Notes: generated from the sequence alone by a model not told the origin. Shown: positions 1-16,789, counted from the stretch's first letter. The stretch: DNA of 64,000 nucleotides from Microvirga arsenatis (GCF_009910705.1 NZ_JAAAXJ010000010.1:62001-126000); one strand, 5' to 3'. Translations and numbers: made by a program.

Positions 1-1395
1 TTCGGCGAGAAGGCCTCCGACGTCCGCGATACCTCGCTGCGCGTGCCCCCGGGCGTGACCGGCACCATCGTGGAAGTCCGCGTCTTCAACCGTCACGGCG
101 TCGACAAGGACGAGCGCGCTCAGGCCATCGAGCGCGAGGAGATCGAGCGTCTCGCGAAGGACCGCGACGACGAGCAGGCGATCCTCGACCGCAACACCTA
201 TGCGCGCCTGGCCGAGATCCTCACCGGCAAGAGCGCCGTTGCGGGCCCCAAGGGCTTCAAGAAGGATACGAAGATCACCCGCGAGCTCCTCAACGAGCAT
301 CCGCGGTCGCAGTGGTGGCAGTTCGCGGTCGAGGACGATGCTCTGATGACCGAGATCGAGGCCATGCAGAAGCAGTACGACGAGTCCAAGAAGCGCCTTG
401 AGCAGCGCTTCCTCGACAAGGTCGAGAAGCTTCAGCGCGGCGACGAGCTCCCGCCCGGCGTCATGAAGATGGTCAAGGTCTTCGTGGCCGTGAAGCGCAA
501 GATCCAGCCCGGCGACAAGATGGCCGGCCGTCACGGCAACAAGGGTGTCGTGTCGCGCATCGTTCCCATCGAGGACATGCCGTTCCTCGAGGACGGCACG
601 CATGCGGACATCGTGCTCAACCCGCTGGGCGTGCCGAGCCGCATGAATGTCGGCCAGATCCTGGAGACCCACCTCGGCTGGGCCGCCGCCGGCCTCGGCA
701 AGCAGGTTGCTCAGGCCGTCGACGCCTACATGAAGTCCGGCAAGTCGCAGGCTCTGCGCGAGCAGCTCGTCTCGATCTACGGCGACCTGCCGGAGATCAA
801 GCAGGCTTCTGACGAGGAGCTGGTCGAACTCGGCAACAAGCTGCGCCGCGGCGTTCCCTTCGCGACCCCCGTCTTCGACGGCGCGAAGGAGGCGGACATC
901 GAGGCCATGCTCGCCAAGGCAGGCCTCGATCCGTCGGGTCAGGTGACGCTCTACGACGGACGCACCGGCGAGCCGTTCGACCGCAAGGTGACTGTGGGCT
1001 ACATCTACATGCTGAAGCTCCACCACCTCGTGGACGACAAGATCCACGCCCGCTCCATCGGCCCCTACAGCCTCGTCACCCAGCAGCCCCTGGGCGGCAA
1101 GGCCCAGTTCGGCGGCCAACGCTTCGGCGAAATGGAGGTGTGGGCACTGGAGGCTTACGGCGCCGCCTACACGCTTCAGGAAATGCTCACGGTCAAGTCG
1201 GACGACGTGGCCGGCCGCACGAAGGTCTACGAGGCCATCGTCCGTGGCGACGATACCTTCGAGTCGGGCATCCCGGAGAGCTTCAACGTTCTCGTGAAGG
1301 AAATGCGTTCGCTCGGCCTGAACGTGGAGCTGACCAGCTCCAAGCGCGCCGCCAACGAGCCGGGGCAGCTGCCTCCCTCGGAGGCTGCGGAGTAA
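1..1395 (+). CDS. rpoB: RNA polymerase beta subunit, C-terminal part (5' end outside window)
   Basis: This is the C-terminal third of the catalytic beta subunit; the frame is open from base 1 and ends at TAA 1393-1395, so 464 residues are visible. The stretch [13 protein letters not shown] (around 520-555) is the conserved beta region that contributes to the active centre, and [18 protein letters not shown] near the end is the clamp-anchoring C-terminus that meets beta-prime. The tail beyond the conserved core ([19 protein letters not shown]) is short and typical of alphaproteobacteria. rpoC follows after 103 nt on the same strand. The rifampicin-binding region lies upstream and cannot be assessed. 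Confidence 0.98.
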   Translation, partial: FGEKASDVRDTSLRVPPGVTGTIVEVRVFNRHGVDKDERAQAIEREEIERLAKDRDDEQAILDRNTYARLAEILTGKSAVAGPKGFKKDTKITRELLNEHPRSQWWQFAVEDDALMTEIEAMQKQYDESKKRLEQRFLDKVEKLQRGDELPPGVMKMVKVFVAVKRKIQPGDKMAGRHGNKGVVSRIVPIEDMPFLEDGTHADIVLNPLGVPSRMNVGQILETHLGWAAAGLGKQVAQAVDAYMKSGKSQALREQLVSIYGDLPEIKQASDEELVELGNKLRRGVPFATPVFDGAKEADIEAMLAKAGLDPSGQVTLYDGRTGEPFDRKVTVGYIYMLKLHHLVDDKIHARSIGPYSLVTQQPLGGKAQFGGQRFGEMEVWALEAYGAAYTLQEMLTVKSDDVAGRTKVYEAIVRGDDTFESGIPESFNVLVKEMRSLGLNVELTSSKRAANEPGQLPPSEAAE

Positions 1396-1418
1396 GCCGC
1401 GCTTTGAATTTGAGGTTT

Positions 1419-1442
1419 GGCCGCGGCGATGATGCCGCGGCC
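1419..1442 (+). other. rpoB-rpoC intergenic hairpin
   Basis: A perfect inverted repeat (GGCCGCGGC, 6-nt loop, GCCGCGGCC) lies between rpoB and rpoC. No U-tract follows, so it does not look like an intrinsic terminator. It may be a processing, pausing or mRNA-stability element; that role is inference. Confidence 0.6.
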
Positions 1443-1498
1443 CCATGCAATTGCCGGTGAGGGTGCTTATCTAGCGCCCTCCAGCCCAGGAGACGGCG

Positions 1499-5674
<4,176 letters not shown>

Positions 5675-5697
5675 GCTGCAAAGACCCCGTAAGAACG

Positions 5698-5726
5698 AAA
5701 AGGCCGCCTTCGGGCGGCCTTTTTTA
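5698..5726. terminator. Bidirectional intrinsic terminator between rpoC and glycosyltransferase
   Basis: An 8-bp stem AGGCCGCC/GGCGGCCT with a TTCG loop is followed by TTTTTT on the + strand and preceded by AAAA, giving TTTT on the - strand. It can end rpoBC transcripts and also the opposing gene, whose stop codon overlaps the T-tract (5724-5726). Confidence 0.9.
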
Positions 5727-7364
5727 TGGTTGCTCGATGCTCAAGAGGCCAAGCTTAGCCAGCCAGAGAAGGCTGTGCACCGTCAGGGCGGCGGGCAAAT
5801 CCTTGCGGGCTGCGACGAAATCCTTGACCGTCACTCCCTCGGAACCGACCTTCCTCCATATCTCCAACATCATGGCAGGATTGATGTCGGGTGAGGCATT
5901 CACGAGGGCGATCCTGAGGGCAAGGCGCTCCGCTGCTTCCGCCTCGCCCAGTTCTCGGGGGCGCTTGAACCGGAACTGGCCTGAGAACCCCTCTGATGGG
6001 AAACCGGCGAAGAGGTCGAAGGGATCGGGGCGGGCCGGCCATGAGCCGGGGGAGGGCGAGGAGGCCGTTTCTCCTGCAGACCTCATGGCGGCAAGCTCCT
6101 GCCAGAGTTCCTCATAGGCTCTGACGATCACCTTCCAGTCGAAGAGTTCCCTCGCCCGGGCGGCCCCGTTAGCCCCCAGGCGGCGGCGCAGATCCGGGTC
6201 GGAGGCGAGACGCTCGAAAGCCGCCGCTGTCTCGTCGATGTCCACCGCCACTGCGGTCGAAGCTTGGCCGATATAGGAATCGTAGCTGTCGATCTCGAGC
6301 GCATGGCGCACCGCAAGCCGCTGGCCTGCGCCGGGGGGAGCGGCAATCGTGCGGACGGCAAAGCCGTCGATGCCGTCCCGCACCGTATCCTTGTAGCCAT
6401 CCCAGTCGGTCACCACCACCGGCAGGCCGGCGGCCATGGCTTCGATGGGAGTCAGGCCGAAGGTTTCCTGAATGTTGTCCGACAGCGAGCAGAACGTATC
6501 TGCCGCTGCCCAGGCCTGGGCGCGAAGCTCCGGCTCGCGGCCGTCCAGCACGATGGACCGCACCGAGGGACAGAGCTTGGCCCGAGCCTCGTCCAAGGCT
6601 TGGGCGATCGATTCATTGGCGGTCCAGCCGCACTCGATGAGGGTGACTCGGTGACGCGACGCCAAGCGCTCGAGAGCCAGGTACATGGGCGCCGGGTTGG
6701 CCTTGGCGTGGAAGGACAGGCGTCCGAGGAACAGAACGGCGAACTCCCCCGGCTGAAGTCCCAGCTTCGATCGGGCGGCATCCCGATGGCTCCCGTGCCT
6801 GGCCTGAGCCTCGCAATCCACCCCAAGCGGTATGATCGGAAGCTGCGGTTTGACGAACCGGGTGGCTCCCAGGCGCCTGGAGAGATACTCCTCCTGCCGC
6901 GCAAACAGCTTCTGAATCACCTCGCGGGACGCCTTCGAGGTGCAGATTATCGCATCCCACGGCTGGACCGGCGCCGTCAGGAGATCCGTGATCCCGTCCA
7001 TGGCTCGGGCGGAGGAAAGGGTGTGGTTCACCCCGCACAGGCTCCAGGACCGGGAGCCATGGAGCTCCCGCTGCCAGGCTTGGCCCGCATTGATCGGACT
7101 TGGTGTGAACAGGCAGCCCACCTGCCGCAAGGCCGCAGCCCTGGCTGACACGATGAAGCTCGGTGAGCTATCGGGCCGGAACTCTTTGACGAAGCTGCAG
7201 AATTCCTGCCCGATCTTGGCATTTCGGACATAGCCGATCAGCCGGTCCCCGGAGCTATGCCGGGCAAAGGCGGAGAGGAAGCCATGGCCTGCGAAATGGC
7301 GGCCCATGGGCTTGCCATGGGTCACCTGATACGCTTCCGCTTCAAAATGGATTGCTGCTGTCAC
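5724..7364 (-). CDS. Glycosyltransferase family 1/4-like protein
   Basis: This 546-residue protein has the two-domain GT-B layout. An N-terminal acceptor half is followed by a sugar-nucleotide half with FLGRLSFHAKANP (around residue 213) and an EX7E motif at E300-E308, then GLPVVVTDWDGYKDTV, typical of retaining GT4 enzymes. After about residue 430 there is an extra C-terminal segment of some 115 residues not needed for the GT-B fold. The first start is GTG at 7364; an in-frame ATG at 7307 is a shorter option. The gene sits alone, facing backwards, between rpoBC and the str operon. The acceptor and sugar cannot be read from sequence; polysaccharide or glycoprotein assembly are guesses. Confidence 0.85.
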   Translation of the reverse strand: MTAAIHFEAEAYQVTHGKPMGRHFAGHGFLSAFARHSSGDRLIGYVRNAKIGQEFCSFVKEFRPDSSPSFIVSARAAALRQVGCLFTPSPINAGQAWQRELHGSRSWSLCGVNHTLSSARAMDGITDLLTAPVQPWDAIICTSKASREVIQKLFARQEEYLSRRLGATRFVKPQLPIIPLGVDCEAQARHGSHRDAARSKLGLQPGEFAVLFLGRLSFHAKANPAPMYLALERLASRHRVTLIECGWTANESIAQALDEARAKLCPSVRSIVLDGREPELRAQAWAAADTFCSLSDNIQETFGLTPIEAMAAGLPVVVTDWDGYKDTVRDGIDGFAVRTIAAPPGAGQRLAVRHALEIDSYDSYIGQASTAVAVDIDETAAAFERLASDPDLRRRLGANGAARARELFDWKVIVRAYEELWQELAAMRSAGETASSPSPGSWPARPDPFDLFAGFPSEGFSGQFRFKRPRELGEAEAAERLALRIALVNASPDINPAMMLEIWRKVGSEGVTVKDFVAARKDLPAALTVHSLLWLAKLGLLSIEQP

Positions 7365-7494
7365 GAAGGCGGCCCTCAGAACATTCCGTTACTGCATAAC
7401 CTTGCTCTTGCCCCGGCGAAAGCCCATATGAACGGCACGAAAACGGGGTTCACCTTACGAAAGAGGGGCTCTCCGGGATCGTTAGCGAAAAGTG

Positions 7495-7523
7495 TTGACT
7501 TTCCGCGACTCGAACGCTAGAGA
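7495..7523 (+). promoter_or_regulatory. Candidate sigma-70 promoter for the str operon
   Basis: TTGACT (7495-7500), a 17-nt spacer and TAGAGA (7518-7523) face rpsL about 300 nt downstream. The -35 is strong and the -10 weak (3 of 6 consensus bases), as is common for alphaproteobacterial housekeeping promoters. It is an alternative to, or in tandem with, the signal at 7611. Confidence 0.4.
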
Positions 7524-7610
7524 GACCGGACTTTCCGGCTGGCCGTAGGTTTTCGCCAGTCGAGGCGCCTAGCTTCGACCGATGCCACCTAAACGCTGCC
7601 GAATTCAACC

Positions 7611-7637
7611 TTGACTGACACTTGTCAGATTTAGGGC
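7611..7637 (+). promoter_or_regulatory. Second candidate -35 box with embedded palindrome upstream of rpsL
   Basis: TTGACT at 7611-7616 overlaps a perfect dyad CTGACA-CT-TGTCAG (7614-7627), followed by TTTAGG. Spacing to a -10 hexamer is poor (TAGGGC after 15 nt), so the dyad may instead be an operator. Both readings are inference. Confidence 0.3.
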
Positions 7638-7821
7638 ACGACCGCGGTGAGAAAGATCGTGGTCCTCTGCAATCGCACCGCGCCAGGGGCTTTACCCAAG
7701 TCAATGGCGTGGCTTCGTTTTGTGCAACCTGAAAGGTCCGCAGAAACGTCGAAATGCGGCGTTGAACCGTTGAAGACACTCAAAGGCCACCGGGTCGGTG
7801 GCTGGTGAAAGAGGGCACAGG

Positions 7822-8193
7822 ATGCCAACGATCTCTCAGCTGATCCGCAAGCCGCGGACGGCGCAAAAGAGCCGGAACAAGGTCCCCGCGCTTGAGGCCT
7901 GCCCGCAGAAGCGCGGCGTGTGCACGCGCGTCTATACCACGACCCCGAAGAAGCCGAACTCGGCTCTGCGTAAGGTCGCCAAGGTTCGTCTGACGAACGG
8001 ATTTGAAGTCATCGGGTACATCCCGGGTGAAGGTCACAACCTTCAAGAGCACTCCGTGGTCATGATCCGCGGCGGCCGCGTGAAGGACCTTCCGGGTGTC
8101 CGCTACCACATCCTGCGCGGTGTCCTCGACACCCAGGGCGTGAAGAATCGTAAGCAGCGTCGTTCGAAGTACGGCGCGAAGCGGCCGAAGTAA
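7822..8193 (+). CDS. rpsL: 30S ribosomal protein S12
   Basis: The 123-residue decoding-centre protein starts at the canonical MPTISQL (ATG 7822); an in-frame upstream GTG at 7798 would add eight residues foreign to the family. The streptomycin-related lysine in [11 protein letters not shown] (K43 by this numbering) is wild type. [11 protein letters not shown] keeps the aspartate that RimO methylthiolates in other bacteria. First gene of the str operon, with rpsG 34 nt downstream. Confidence 0.98.
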   Translation: MPTISQLIRKPRTAQKSRNKVPALEACPQKRGVCTRVYTTTPKKPNSALRKVAKVRLTNGFEVIGYIPGEGHNLQEHSVVMIRGGRVKDLPGVRYHILRGVLDTQGVKNRKQRRSKYGAKRPK

Positions 8194-8212
8194 GCCGTCA
8201 ACTGTCAATTAA

Positions 8213-8698
<486 letters not shown>

Positions 8699-8717
8699 AG
8701 GCCTGAGGAGCTGAGCG

Positions 8718-10793
8718 ATGCCCCGCACGCACGCGATTGAGGACTACCGCAACTTCGGCATCATGGCCCACATCGATGCCGGCAAGACCACCACGACCGA
8801 GCGCATCCTGTACTACACCGGTAAGTCCCACAAGATCGGTGAGGTGCACGAGGGTGCCGCCACCATGGACTGGATGGAGCAGGAGCAGGAGCGTGGCATC
8901 ACGATCACGTCCGCTGCCACCACCTGCTTCTGGAACGGCAAGCGCCTGAACATCATCGACACCCCCGGCCACGTCGACTTCACCATCGAGGTCGAGCGTT
9001 CGCTGCGCGTGCTCGACGGCGCCGTCTGCGTTCTTGACGGCAACCAGGGTGTCGAGCCCCAGACCGAGACCGTCTGGCGCCAGGCCGACAAGTACGATGT
9101 TCCGCGTGTCGTGTTCGTCAACAAGATGGACAAGACCGGCGCTAACTTCTTCAAGTGCGTCGAGGACATCGTGAAGCGCGTGGCCGGCAAGCCCGTCTGC
9201 CTTCAGATCCCGATCGGGGCTGAGAGCGACTTCAAGGGCATGGTCGATCTGATCAAGATGAAGGCCCTGGTCTGGTCGGGCGAGGCGCTCGGCGCCTCCT
9301 TCGACGAGGTCGAGATCCCGGACGACCTGAAGGACCAGGCCGCCGAATACCGCGCGAAGCTCGTCGAAGCTGCGGTCGAGATGGACGACGAGGCCATGAT
9401 GGCCTACCTGGACGGCCAGGAGCCCGACGAGGCCACCCTGCGCCGCCTGATCCGTACGGCCGTGCAGCGCCGCGCCTTCCACCCGGTTCTCTGCGGCTCC
9501 GCGTTCAAGAACAAGGGCGTTCAGCCCCTGCTCGACGCCGTCGTCGATTTCCTGCCGTCCCCGGCGGATCGCGGCGAGATCAAGGGCATCGACTTCAAGA
9601 CCGAGGAAGAGACCGTTCGTCGGCCTTCCGACGACGAGCCGTTCGCCATGCTCGCCTTCAAGATCATGGACGACCCCTTCGTCGGCACCATCACCTTCTG
9701 CCGCGTCTATTCCGGCAAGGTGAATGCGGGCGATACGCTCCTCAATTCCTCGCGCGACAAGAAAGAGCGCGTCGGCCGCATGCTGCTCATGCATGCGAAC
9801 AACCGTGAGGACATCAAGGAGGCTCATGCGGGCGACATCGTCGCTCTCGCGGGCCTCAAGGAAGTCCGCACCGGCGACACGCTCTGCGACCCGAACAAGG
9901 CCGTCATCCTTGAGCGCATGGAGTTCCCGGAGCCGGTGATCGAGATCGCCATCGAGCCGAAGTCGAAGGCCGACCAGGAGAAGCTGGGCCTTGCCCTGTC
10001 GAAGCTGGCTGCCGAGGACCCGTCCTTCCGCGTCTCGACCGACCAGGAGTCGGGCCAGACGATCCTGAAGGGCATGGGCGAGCTTCACCTCGACATCAAG
10101 GTCGACATTCTCCGTCGCACCTACAAGGTCGACGCGAATGTGGGCGCTCCGCAGGTTGCCTATCGTGAGACGATCACGAAGAAGACCGAGGTGGACTACA
10201 CCCACAAGAAGCAGACCGGCGGTACGGGCCAGTTCGCCCGCGTGAAGCTGGTTGTCCAGCCGAACGAGCCGGGCGCAGGCTTCTCGTTCGAGTCCAAGAT
10301 CGTCGGCGGCGCGGTGCCGAAGGAGTATATCCCGGGCGTCGAGAAAGGCCTCCAGTCGGTGATCGGTGCCGGCGTGGTCGCCGGCTTCCCGGTGGTCGAC
10401 ATCAAGGTCGAGCTCGTCGACGGTGCGTTCCACGAAGTCGACTCGTCGGCTCTGGCCTTCGAAATTGCCTCCCGTGCGGCTCTTCGCGAGGCGCTCCAGA
10501 AGGGCGGTTCGGTTCTGCTCGAGCCGGTGATGAAGGTCGAGGTCACGACGCCTGAGGACTATACGGGCTCGGTGATCGGCGATCTGAACTCCCGCCGTGG
10601 TCAGATCCAGGGTCAGGACATGCGCGGCAACGCCGTGGTCATCAATGCGATGGTCCCGCTCGCCAACATGTTCGGCTACGTCAACACCCTGCGCGGCATG
10701 AGCCAGGGTCGCGCGAGCTACACCATGCAGTTCGACCACTACGAGCAGGTGCCGTCGAACGTGGCTGCCGAGGTTCAGGCGAAATACGCCTGA
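8718..10793 (+). CDS. fusA: Elongation factor G
   Basis: This 691-residue translocase GTPase has G1 AHIDAGKT at residues 17-24, G3 DTPGHVDF and G4 NKMD. The domain IV segment ([15 protein letters not shown]) and C-terminal domain V are complete. The ATG at 8718 follows a GAGGAG ribosome site. Its place between rpsG and tuf, and the full set of catalytic residues, mark it as the housekeeping EF-G rather than an EF-G2 paralogue. Confidence 0.98.
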   Translation: MPRTHAIEDYRNFGIMAHIDAGKTTTTERILYYTGKSHKIGEVHEGAATMDWMEQEQERGITITSAATTCFWNGKRLNIIDTPGHVDFTIEVERSLRVLDGAVCVLDGNQGVEPQTETVWRQADKYDVPRVVFVNKMDKTGANFFKCVEDIVKRVAGKPVCLQIPIGAESDFKGMVDLIKMKALVWSGEALGASFDEVEIPDDLKDQAAEYRAKLVEAAVEMDDEAMMAYLDGQEPDEATLRRLIRTAVQRRAFHPVLCGSAFKNKGVQPLLDAVVDFLPSPADRGEIKGIDFKTEEETVRRPSDDEPFAMLAFKIMDDPFVGTITFCRVYSGKVNAGDTLLNSSRDKKERVGRMLLMHANNREDIKEAHAGDIVALAGLKEVRTGDTLCDPNKAVILERMEFPEPVIEIAIEPKSKADQEKLGLALSKLAAEDPSFRVSTDQESGQTILKGMGELHLDIKVDILRRTYKVDANVGAPQVAYRETITKKTEVDYTHKKQTGGTGQFARVKLVVQPNEPGAGFSFESKIVGGAVPKEYIPGVEKGLQSVIGAGVVAGFPVVDIKVELVDGAFHEVDSSALAFEIASRAALREALQKGGSVLLEPVMKVEVTTPEDYTGSVIGDLNSRRGQIQGQDMRGNAVVINAMVPLANMFGYVNTLRGMSQGRASYTMQFDHYEQVPSNVAAEVQAKYA

Positions 10794-10837
10794 ACCCACT
10801 AAGCGAATATTGAACGAACAAAGGAACGGGTGCCACG

Positions 10838-12028
<1,191 letters not shown>

Positions 12029-12048
12029 GTTTTGAGGATCAAAGGATG

Positions 12049-12072
12049 GCGGCCGGGTTTCGGCCCGGCCGC
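12049..12072 (+). other. tuf-rpsJ intergenic hairpin
   Basis: A 9-bp stem (GCGGCCGGG/CCCGGCCGC) with a 6-nt loop lies 20 nt after tuf. The 3' flank is TCCCTTGTTG, not a U-tract, so it is at most a weak terminator. It could let part of the transcription continue from str into S10. Confidence 0.5.
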
Positions 12073-12094
12073 TCCCTTGTTGAATGGATAAGCC

Positions 12095-12403
<309 letters not shown>

Positions 12404-12450
12404 GCCGTCGGGCTTGGAGCTTTCGGTAGACACGCCGAGAGGATACGCAC

Positions 12451-13179
12451 ATGCGCTCAGGCGTCATTGCACAGAAAGTCGGGATGACCCGCATCTTCAC
12501 GGATGCCGGCGAACATGTCCCGGTCACGGTTCTGAAGGTCGACAACTGCCAGGTCGTCGCCCACCGGACCATGGAAAAGAACGGCTACACCGCGCTGCAG
12601 GTCGGCGTCGGCAAGGCCAAGGTGAAGAACGTTTCGAAGGCCGAGCGCGGGCGTTTCGCCGTCGCGCAGGTCGAGCCGAAGCGCAAGCTCGCGGAGTTCC
12701 GCGTCTCCGAGGATGCCGTCATCCCGGTGGGCGCCGAGATCACCGCCGATCACTTCGTCGTCGGTCAGTTCGTGGACGTCACGGGCATCACGACGGGTAA
12801 GGGCTTCGCCGGCGGCATGAAGCGCTGGAACTTCGGCGGTCTGCGCGCCTCCCACGGCGTGTCGGTCTCGCACCGCTCGATCGGTTCGACCGGTGGCCGC
12901 CAGGATCCGGGCAAGACGTTCAAGAACAAGAAGATGCCGGGTCACCTGGGTGTCGAGCGCGTCACGACGCAGAACCTGCGCGTGGTGTCGACCGACGTCG
13001 AGCGCGGTCTGATCCTCGTCGAGGGCGCCGTTCCCGGCGTTGCCGGCGGCTGGATCTTCGTCCGCGACGCGGTGAAGCGCAAGCTGCCTGCAGAGGTGCC
13101 GATGCCCGGCAAGTTCCGCACGGCGAACGATGCTGCGCCGGCCGCCCAGGCTGAGCAGGCCCAAGAGGAGAATGCGTGA
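12451..13179 (+). CDS. rplC: 50S ribosomal protein L3
   Basis: At 242 residues it is longer than E. coli L3 (209). The core includes [17 protein letters not shown], which holds the glutamine N5-methylated by PrmB in enterics. The extra length is mainly an Ala/Gln/Glu-rich C-terminal tail ([15 protein letters not shown]), common in alphaproteobacteria. Its stop codon overlaps the start of rplD by one base (GTGATG at 13176-13181). Confidence 0.97.
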   Translation: MRSGVIAQKVGMTRIFTDAGEHVPVTVLKVDNCQVVAHRTMEKNGYTALQVGVGKAKVKNVSKAERGRFAVAQVEPKRKLAEFRVSEDAVIPVGAEITADHFVVGQFVDVTGITTGKGFAGGMKRWNFGGLRASHGVSVSHRSIGSTGGRQDPGKTFKNKKMPGHLGVERVTTQNLRVVSTDVERGLILVEGAVPGVAGGWIFVRDAVKRKLPAEVPMPGKFRTANDAAPAAQAEQAQEENA

Positions 13180-13799
13180 TGAAACTCGATGTCACCACGC
13201 TTGAGGGCACCACGGCCGGTTCCGTCGACCTGAACGAGGCCATTTTCGGTCTCGAGCCACGCGCCGATCTGCTGGCCCGCTGCGTCCGCTGGCAGCTCGC
13301 GAAGCGCCAGGCCGGCACGCACGCCGTGAAGAACCGCTCGGATATCGATCGGACCACGAAGAAGCTCTACAAGCAGAAGGGCACCGGCAGCGCCCGTCAC
13401 GGCGCCGCGAGCGCTCCCCAGTTTCGGGGCGGCGGTCGTGCCTTCGGCCCGCAGGTCCGCAGCCACGCGCACGATCTGCCCAAGAAGGTCCGCGCTCTTG
13501 CCCTGAAGCATGCGCTCTCGTCCAAGGCTAAGGACGCTTCGCTCGTCGTCATCGACGACGTGAAGCTCGCCGAGCCGAAGACGAAGGCTCTTGTCGAGCG
13601 CTTCGGCAAGCTCGGCCTCGCCAACGCCCTGATCATCGGCGGCGCTGAGATCGAGGCGAACTTCCAGCGGGCTGCTCGCAACATCCCGAACATCGACGTC
13701 CTGCCGGTGCAGGGCATCAACGTCTATGACATCCTGCGTCGCGAGAAGCTCGTTCTCACGAAGTCGGCTGTCGATGCGCTGGAGGCGCGCTTCAAATGA
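13179..13799 (+). CDS. rplD: 50S ribosomal protein L4
   Basis: The 206-residue tunnel-wall protein keeps the [24 protein letters not shown] loop segment, which reaches the exit tunnel. I chose ATG 13179 over GTG 13176 because AGGAG (13166-13170) then has an 8-nt spacer. In E. coli L4 represses the S10 operon through its leader; nothing here proves this. rplW begins within its stop codon (ATGA). Confidence 0.96.
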   Translation: MKLDVTTLEGTTAGSVDLNEAIFGLEPRADLLARCVRWQLAKRQAGTHAVKNRSDIDRTTKKLYKQKGTGSARHGAASAPQFRGGGRAFGPQVRSHAHDLPKKVRALALKHALSSKAKDASLVVIDDVKLAEPKTKALVERFGKLGLANALIIGGAEIEANFQRAARNIPNIDVLPVQGINVYDILRREKLVLTKSAVDALEARFK

Positions 13800-14092
13800 G
13801 CCTGGACCCGCGCCATTACGATGTGATCGTAAGCCCGGTCATCACCGAGAAGGCTACGACCCTGTCCGAGCAGAACAAGGTCGTCTTCAAGGTCCGACTG
13901 GATGCGACGAAGCCGCAGATCAAGGAAGCGGTGGAGAAGCTGTTTGATGTCAAGGTGAAGAGCGTCAACACGCTCGTCACTAAGGGCAAAGTGAAGATGT
14001 TCCGCGGCACCCGCGGCCAGCGGTCGGACGTGAAGAAGGCGGTCGTTACCCTCGCTGAGGGCCAGACCATCGACGTCACGACGGGCCTCTGA
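13796..14092 (+). CDS. rplW: 50S ribosomal protein L23
   Basis: A 98-residue exit-site protein with the conserved PVITEKAT start and the loop near the tunnel that docks trigger factor and SRP. It overlaps rplD by 4 nt (ATGA), implying translational coupling. rplB follows 20 nt downstream. Confidence 0.97.
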   Translation: MSLDPRHYDVIVSPVITEKATTLSEQNKVVFKVRLDATKPQIKEAVEKLFDVKVKSVNTLVTKGKVKMFRGTRGQRSDVKKAVVTLAEGQTIDVTTGL

Positions 14093-14112
14093 TCGGTTGA
14101 GAGAGTGATCCG

Positions 14113-14949
14113 ATGGCTTTGAAAACCTTCAAACCAATCACCCCCGGCCTGCGCCAGCTGGTGATCGTGGACCGCAGCGAGCTCTACAAGGGCAAGCCGG
14201 TCAAGAAGCTGACGGAGGGCAAGAGCTCCTCCGGCGGCCGCAACAACCTGGGTCGCGTGACCGTTCGCTTCCGCGGCGGCGGTCACAAGCGCACCCTGCG
14301 TCTGGTCGACTTCAAGCGTCGCGCCCGTCTGGGCGATGTGGCGACCGTGGAGCGGATCGAGTACGATCCGAACCGCACCGCCTTCATCGCGCTGATCCGC
14401 TACGCCGACGGCGAGCTGTCCTACATCCTGGCTCCGCAGCGTCTGGCTGTGGGCGATCAGGTGTCGTCCGGCGAGCAGGTCGACATCAAGCCGGGCAACG
14501 CGATGCCGATCGGCAACATGCCGGTGGGAACGATCATCCACAATGTGGAGCTGAAGGTCGGCAAGGGTGGCGCTCTGGCGCGCTCCGCCGGCACCTATGC
14601 CCAGATCGTGGGTCGTGACCAGGGCTACGTGACGGTCCGCCTGAACTCCGGCGAACAGCGCCTGGTCCATGGCCAGTGCTTCGCCAGCGTCGGCGCGGTG
14701 TCGAACCCGGACCACATGAACACCTCGATCGGCAAGGCTGGTCGCAACCGCTGGCTCGGCAAGCGTCCGCATAACCGCGGCGTTTCGATGAACCCGATCG
14801 ACCACCCGCACGGTGGTGGTGAGGGTCGCACCTCCGGCGGACGCCATCCGGTGTCCCCGTGGGGCGTGCCGACCAAGGGCAAGAAAACCCGTTCGAACAA
14901 GCGGACCGACAAGTTCATCGTGTCGAGCCGCCACGCTCGGAAGAAGTAA
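14113..14949 (+). CDS. rplB: 50S ribosomal protein L2
   Basis: The 278-residue protein is needed for subunit association and peptidyl-transferase assembly. The C-terminal [21 protein letters not shown] region (around residues 228-250) carries the conserved histidine near the peptidyl-transferase centre. A GAGAGTG ribosome site precedes ATG 14113. rpsS starts 15 nt after the stop. Confidence 0.98.
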   Translation: MALKTFKPITPGLRQLVIVDRSELYKGKPVKKLTEGKSSSGGRNNLGRVTVRFRGGGHKRTLRLVDFKRRARLGDVATVERIEYDPNRTAFIALIRYADGELSYILAPQRLAVGDQVSSGEQVDIKPGNAMPIGNMPVGTIIHNVELKVGKGGALARSAGTYAQIVGRDQGYVTVRLNSGEQRLVHGQCFASVGAVSNPDHMNTSIGKAGRNRWLGKRPHNRGVSMNPIDHPHGGGEGRTSGGRHPVSPWGVPTKGKKTRSNKRTDKFIVSSRHARKK

Positions 14950-14964
14950 GGATAGAGGCACGTC

Positions 14965-15243
14965 ATGGCACGTTCGCTTTGGAAGGGTCCGTTCGTCGAC
15001 GGCTACCTCCTCAAGAAGGCCGAGGCTGCCCGTTCCTCGGGCCGCAACGAGGTTATCAAGATCTGGAGCCGCCGCTCCACGATTCTCCCGCAGTTCGTGG
15101 GCCTCACGTTCGGGGTCTACAACGGTCAGAAGCATATTCCCGTCTCCGTGAGCGAGGAAATGGTGGGTCATAAGTTTGGCGAGTTCTCGCCGACCCGCAC
15201 GTTCCACGGCCACGCGGCGGACAAGAAGGCGAAGAGGAAGTAA
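14965..15243 (+). CDS. rpsS: 30S ribosomal protein S19
   Basis: A 92-residue head protein that pairs with S13. The conserved [18 protein letters not shown] start and [17 protein letters not shown]-terminal motif are intact. rplV begins one base after its stop codon. Confidence 0.98.
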   Translation: MARSLWKGPFVDGYLLKKAEAARSSGRNEVIKIWSRRSTILPQFVGLTFGVYNGQKHIPVSVSEEMVGHKFGEFSPTRTFHGHAADKKAKRK

Positions 15244-15244
15244 G

Positions 15245-15625
15245 ATGGGTAAGGCCGCGACTCCTCGCGCGCTGAGCGACAACGAGGCTCAAGCCGTCGC
15301 TCGCATGCTGCGCGTCAGCCCCCAGAAGCTCAACCTTGTTGCGGCCCTTATCCGCGGCAAGAAGGTTTCTGCGGCTCTCGCCGATCTCGAGTTCTCCCGC
15401 AAGCGCATCGCTCGCGACGTGAAGAAGTGCCTCGAGAGCGCCATCGCCAACGCCGAGAACAACCACAATCTCGATGTGGACGATCTCGTCGTCAGCCAGG
15501 CCTTTGTCGGCAAGGCGCTCGTCATGAAGCGCTTCCACGCCCGGGCCCGCGGCCGGGGCGCCCGTATCGAAAAGCCGTTCTCGAACCTCACGATCGTGGT
15601 TCGGGAAGTTGCCGAACAGGCATAA
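15245..15625 (+). CDS. rplV: 50S ribosomal protein L22
   Basis: A 126-residue protein whose beta-hairpin lines the exit tunnel ([19 protein letters not shown]). The frame is open upstream to 15176, but that part overlaps rpsS and is unlike the family. ATG 15245 ([10 protein letters not shown]) is preceded by GAGGAAG and gives the expected length. rpsC follows 11 nt downstream. Confidence 0.97.
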   Translation: MGKAATPRALSDNEAQAVARMLRVSPQKLNLVAALIRGKKVSAALADLEFSRKRIARDVKKCLESAIANAENNHNLDVDDLVVSQAFVGKALVMKRFHARARGRGARIEKPFSNLTIVVREVAEQA

Positions 15626-15636
15626 AGGAGAACCAG

Positions 15637-16341
15637 ATGGGTCAGAAAGTTAACCCGATCGGTCTTCGGCTCGGCATCAACCGGACCTGGGACTCGCGCT
15701 GGTTCGCCGGCAAGGGCGAGTACGCCAAGCTGATGCATGAGGACATGGCGATCCGCGAAGCTCTGATGAAGCAGCTGAAGCAGGCCGCCGTTTCGAAGAT
15801 CGTCATCGAGCGTCCGCACAAGAAGTGCCGCGTCACCATCCACTCGGGTCGTCCGGGCGTGGTGATCGGCAAGAAGGGTGCCGACATCGAGAAGCTCCGC
15901 AAGCTCGTCGCCAAGATGACCGACGCGGATGTGGCGATCAACATCGTCGAGGTCCGCAAGCCGGAAGTCGACGCGACGCTGGTGGCCGACTCGATCGCCC
16001 AGCAGCTCGAGCGCCGCGTTGCGTTCCGCCGCGCCATGAAGCGCGCCGTTCAGTCGGCGATGCGTCTGGGCGCCGAGGGCATCCGTATCAACTGCTCGGG
16101 CCGTCTGGGTGGCGCGGAAATCGCCCGCCTCGAATGGTACCGCGAGGGCCGCGTTCCGCTGCACACCCTGCGTGCGGATGTGGATTACGGCACGTCCACG
16201 GCCTTCACGACCTATGGCACCTGCGGCATCAAGGTCTGGATCTTCAAGGGCGAAATCCTTGAGCACGATCCGATGGCCCAGGACAAGCGGATGAACGACG
16301 AAGGAGGCCGCTCCGGTGGCCGCCGCGAGCAAGCGGCGTAA
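15637..16341 (+). CDS. rpsC: 30S ribosomal protein S3
   Basis: A 234-residue protein of the mRNA entry channel with a type II KH domain ([17 protein letters not shown], around residues 70-88). The start [13 protein letters not shown] and the ribosome site AAAGGAG identify ATG 15637; the upstream open frame overlaps rplV and is not used. The C-terminal tail is short and basic. Confidence 0.98.
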   Translation: MGQKVNPIGLRLGINRTWDSRWFAGKGEYAKLMHEDMAIREALMKQLKQAAVSKIVIERPHKKCRVTIHSGRPGVVIGKKGADIEKLRKLVAKMTDADVAINIVEVRKPEVDATLVADSIAQQLERRVAFRRAMKRAVQSAMRLGAEGIRINCSGRLGGAEIARLEWYREGRVPLHTLRADVDYGTSTAFTTYGTCGIKVWIFKGEILEHDPMAQDKRMNDEGGRSGGRREQAA

Positions 16342-16365
16342 CCGAGGGGTCAGGAGAGGTTTGCC

Positions 16366-16779
16366 ATGTTGCAACCGAAGAAAACCAAGTTCCGTAAGCA
16401 GTTCAAGGGCCGCATTTCCGGCACTGCGAAGGGCGGTACGGACCTCAACTTCGGCCAGTTCGGCCTGAAGGCGATGGAACCCGAGCGCATCAACGCTCGT
16501 CAGATCGAGGCCGCTCGCCGCGCCATCACCCGTGCTATGAAGCGTGCGGGCCGGGTGTGGATCCGGATCTTCCCGGACGTGCCGGTCTCGACCAAACCGA
16601 CCGAAGTCCGCATGGGCTCCGGAAAGGGCTCGCCCGAGTACTGGGCGGCCAAGGTGAAGCCAGGCCGTATTATGTTCGAGATCGACGGCGTGCCGGAGGA
16701 TGTCGCCCGCGAGGCGCTTCGTCTGGGCGCGGCGAAGCTCCCGATCAAGACGCGCTTCATCCAGCGCATCGCCGAGTAA
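16366..16779 (+). CDS. rplP: 50S ribosomal protein L16
   Basis: A 137-residue A-site protein with the family start [16 protein letters not shown] and the [22 protein letters not shown] core. The arginine hydroxylated by YcfD in enterics lies in the conserved [10 protein letters not shown] neighbourhood. rpmC starts 10 nt after the stop. Confidence 0.98.
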   Translation: MLQPKKTKFRKQFKGRISGTAKGGTDLNFGQFGLKAMEPERINARQIEAARRAITRAMKRAGRVWIRIFPDVPVSTKPTEVRMGSGKGSPEYWAAKVKPGRIMFEIDGVPEDVAREALRLGAAKLPIKTRFIQRIAE

Positions 16780-16789
16780 GGAGGGGATC

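Larger units (their letters stand above)
7365..7821. other. 457-nt region between divergent glycosyltransferase gene and rpsL
   Basis: No protein-coding gene convinced me here. The region must hold promoters for the str operon and for the minus-strand glycosyltransferase. Two TTGACT hexamers facing rpsL (7495 and 7611) and a perfect CTGACA-CT-TGTCAG palindrome (7614-7627) are the visible signals. No terminator-like stem was seen. Confidence 0.6.
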
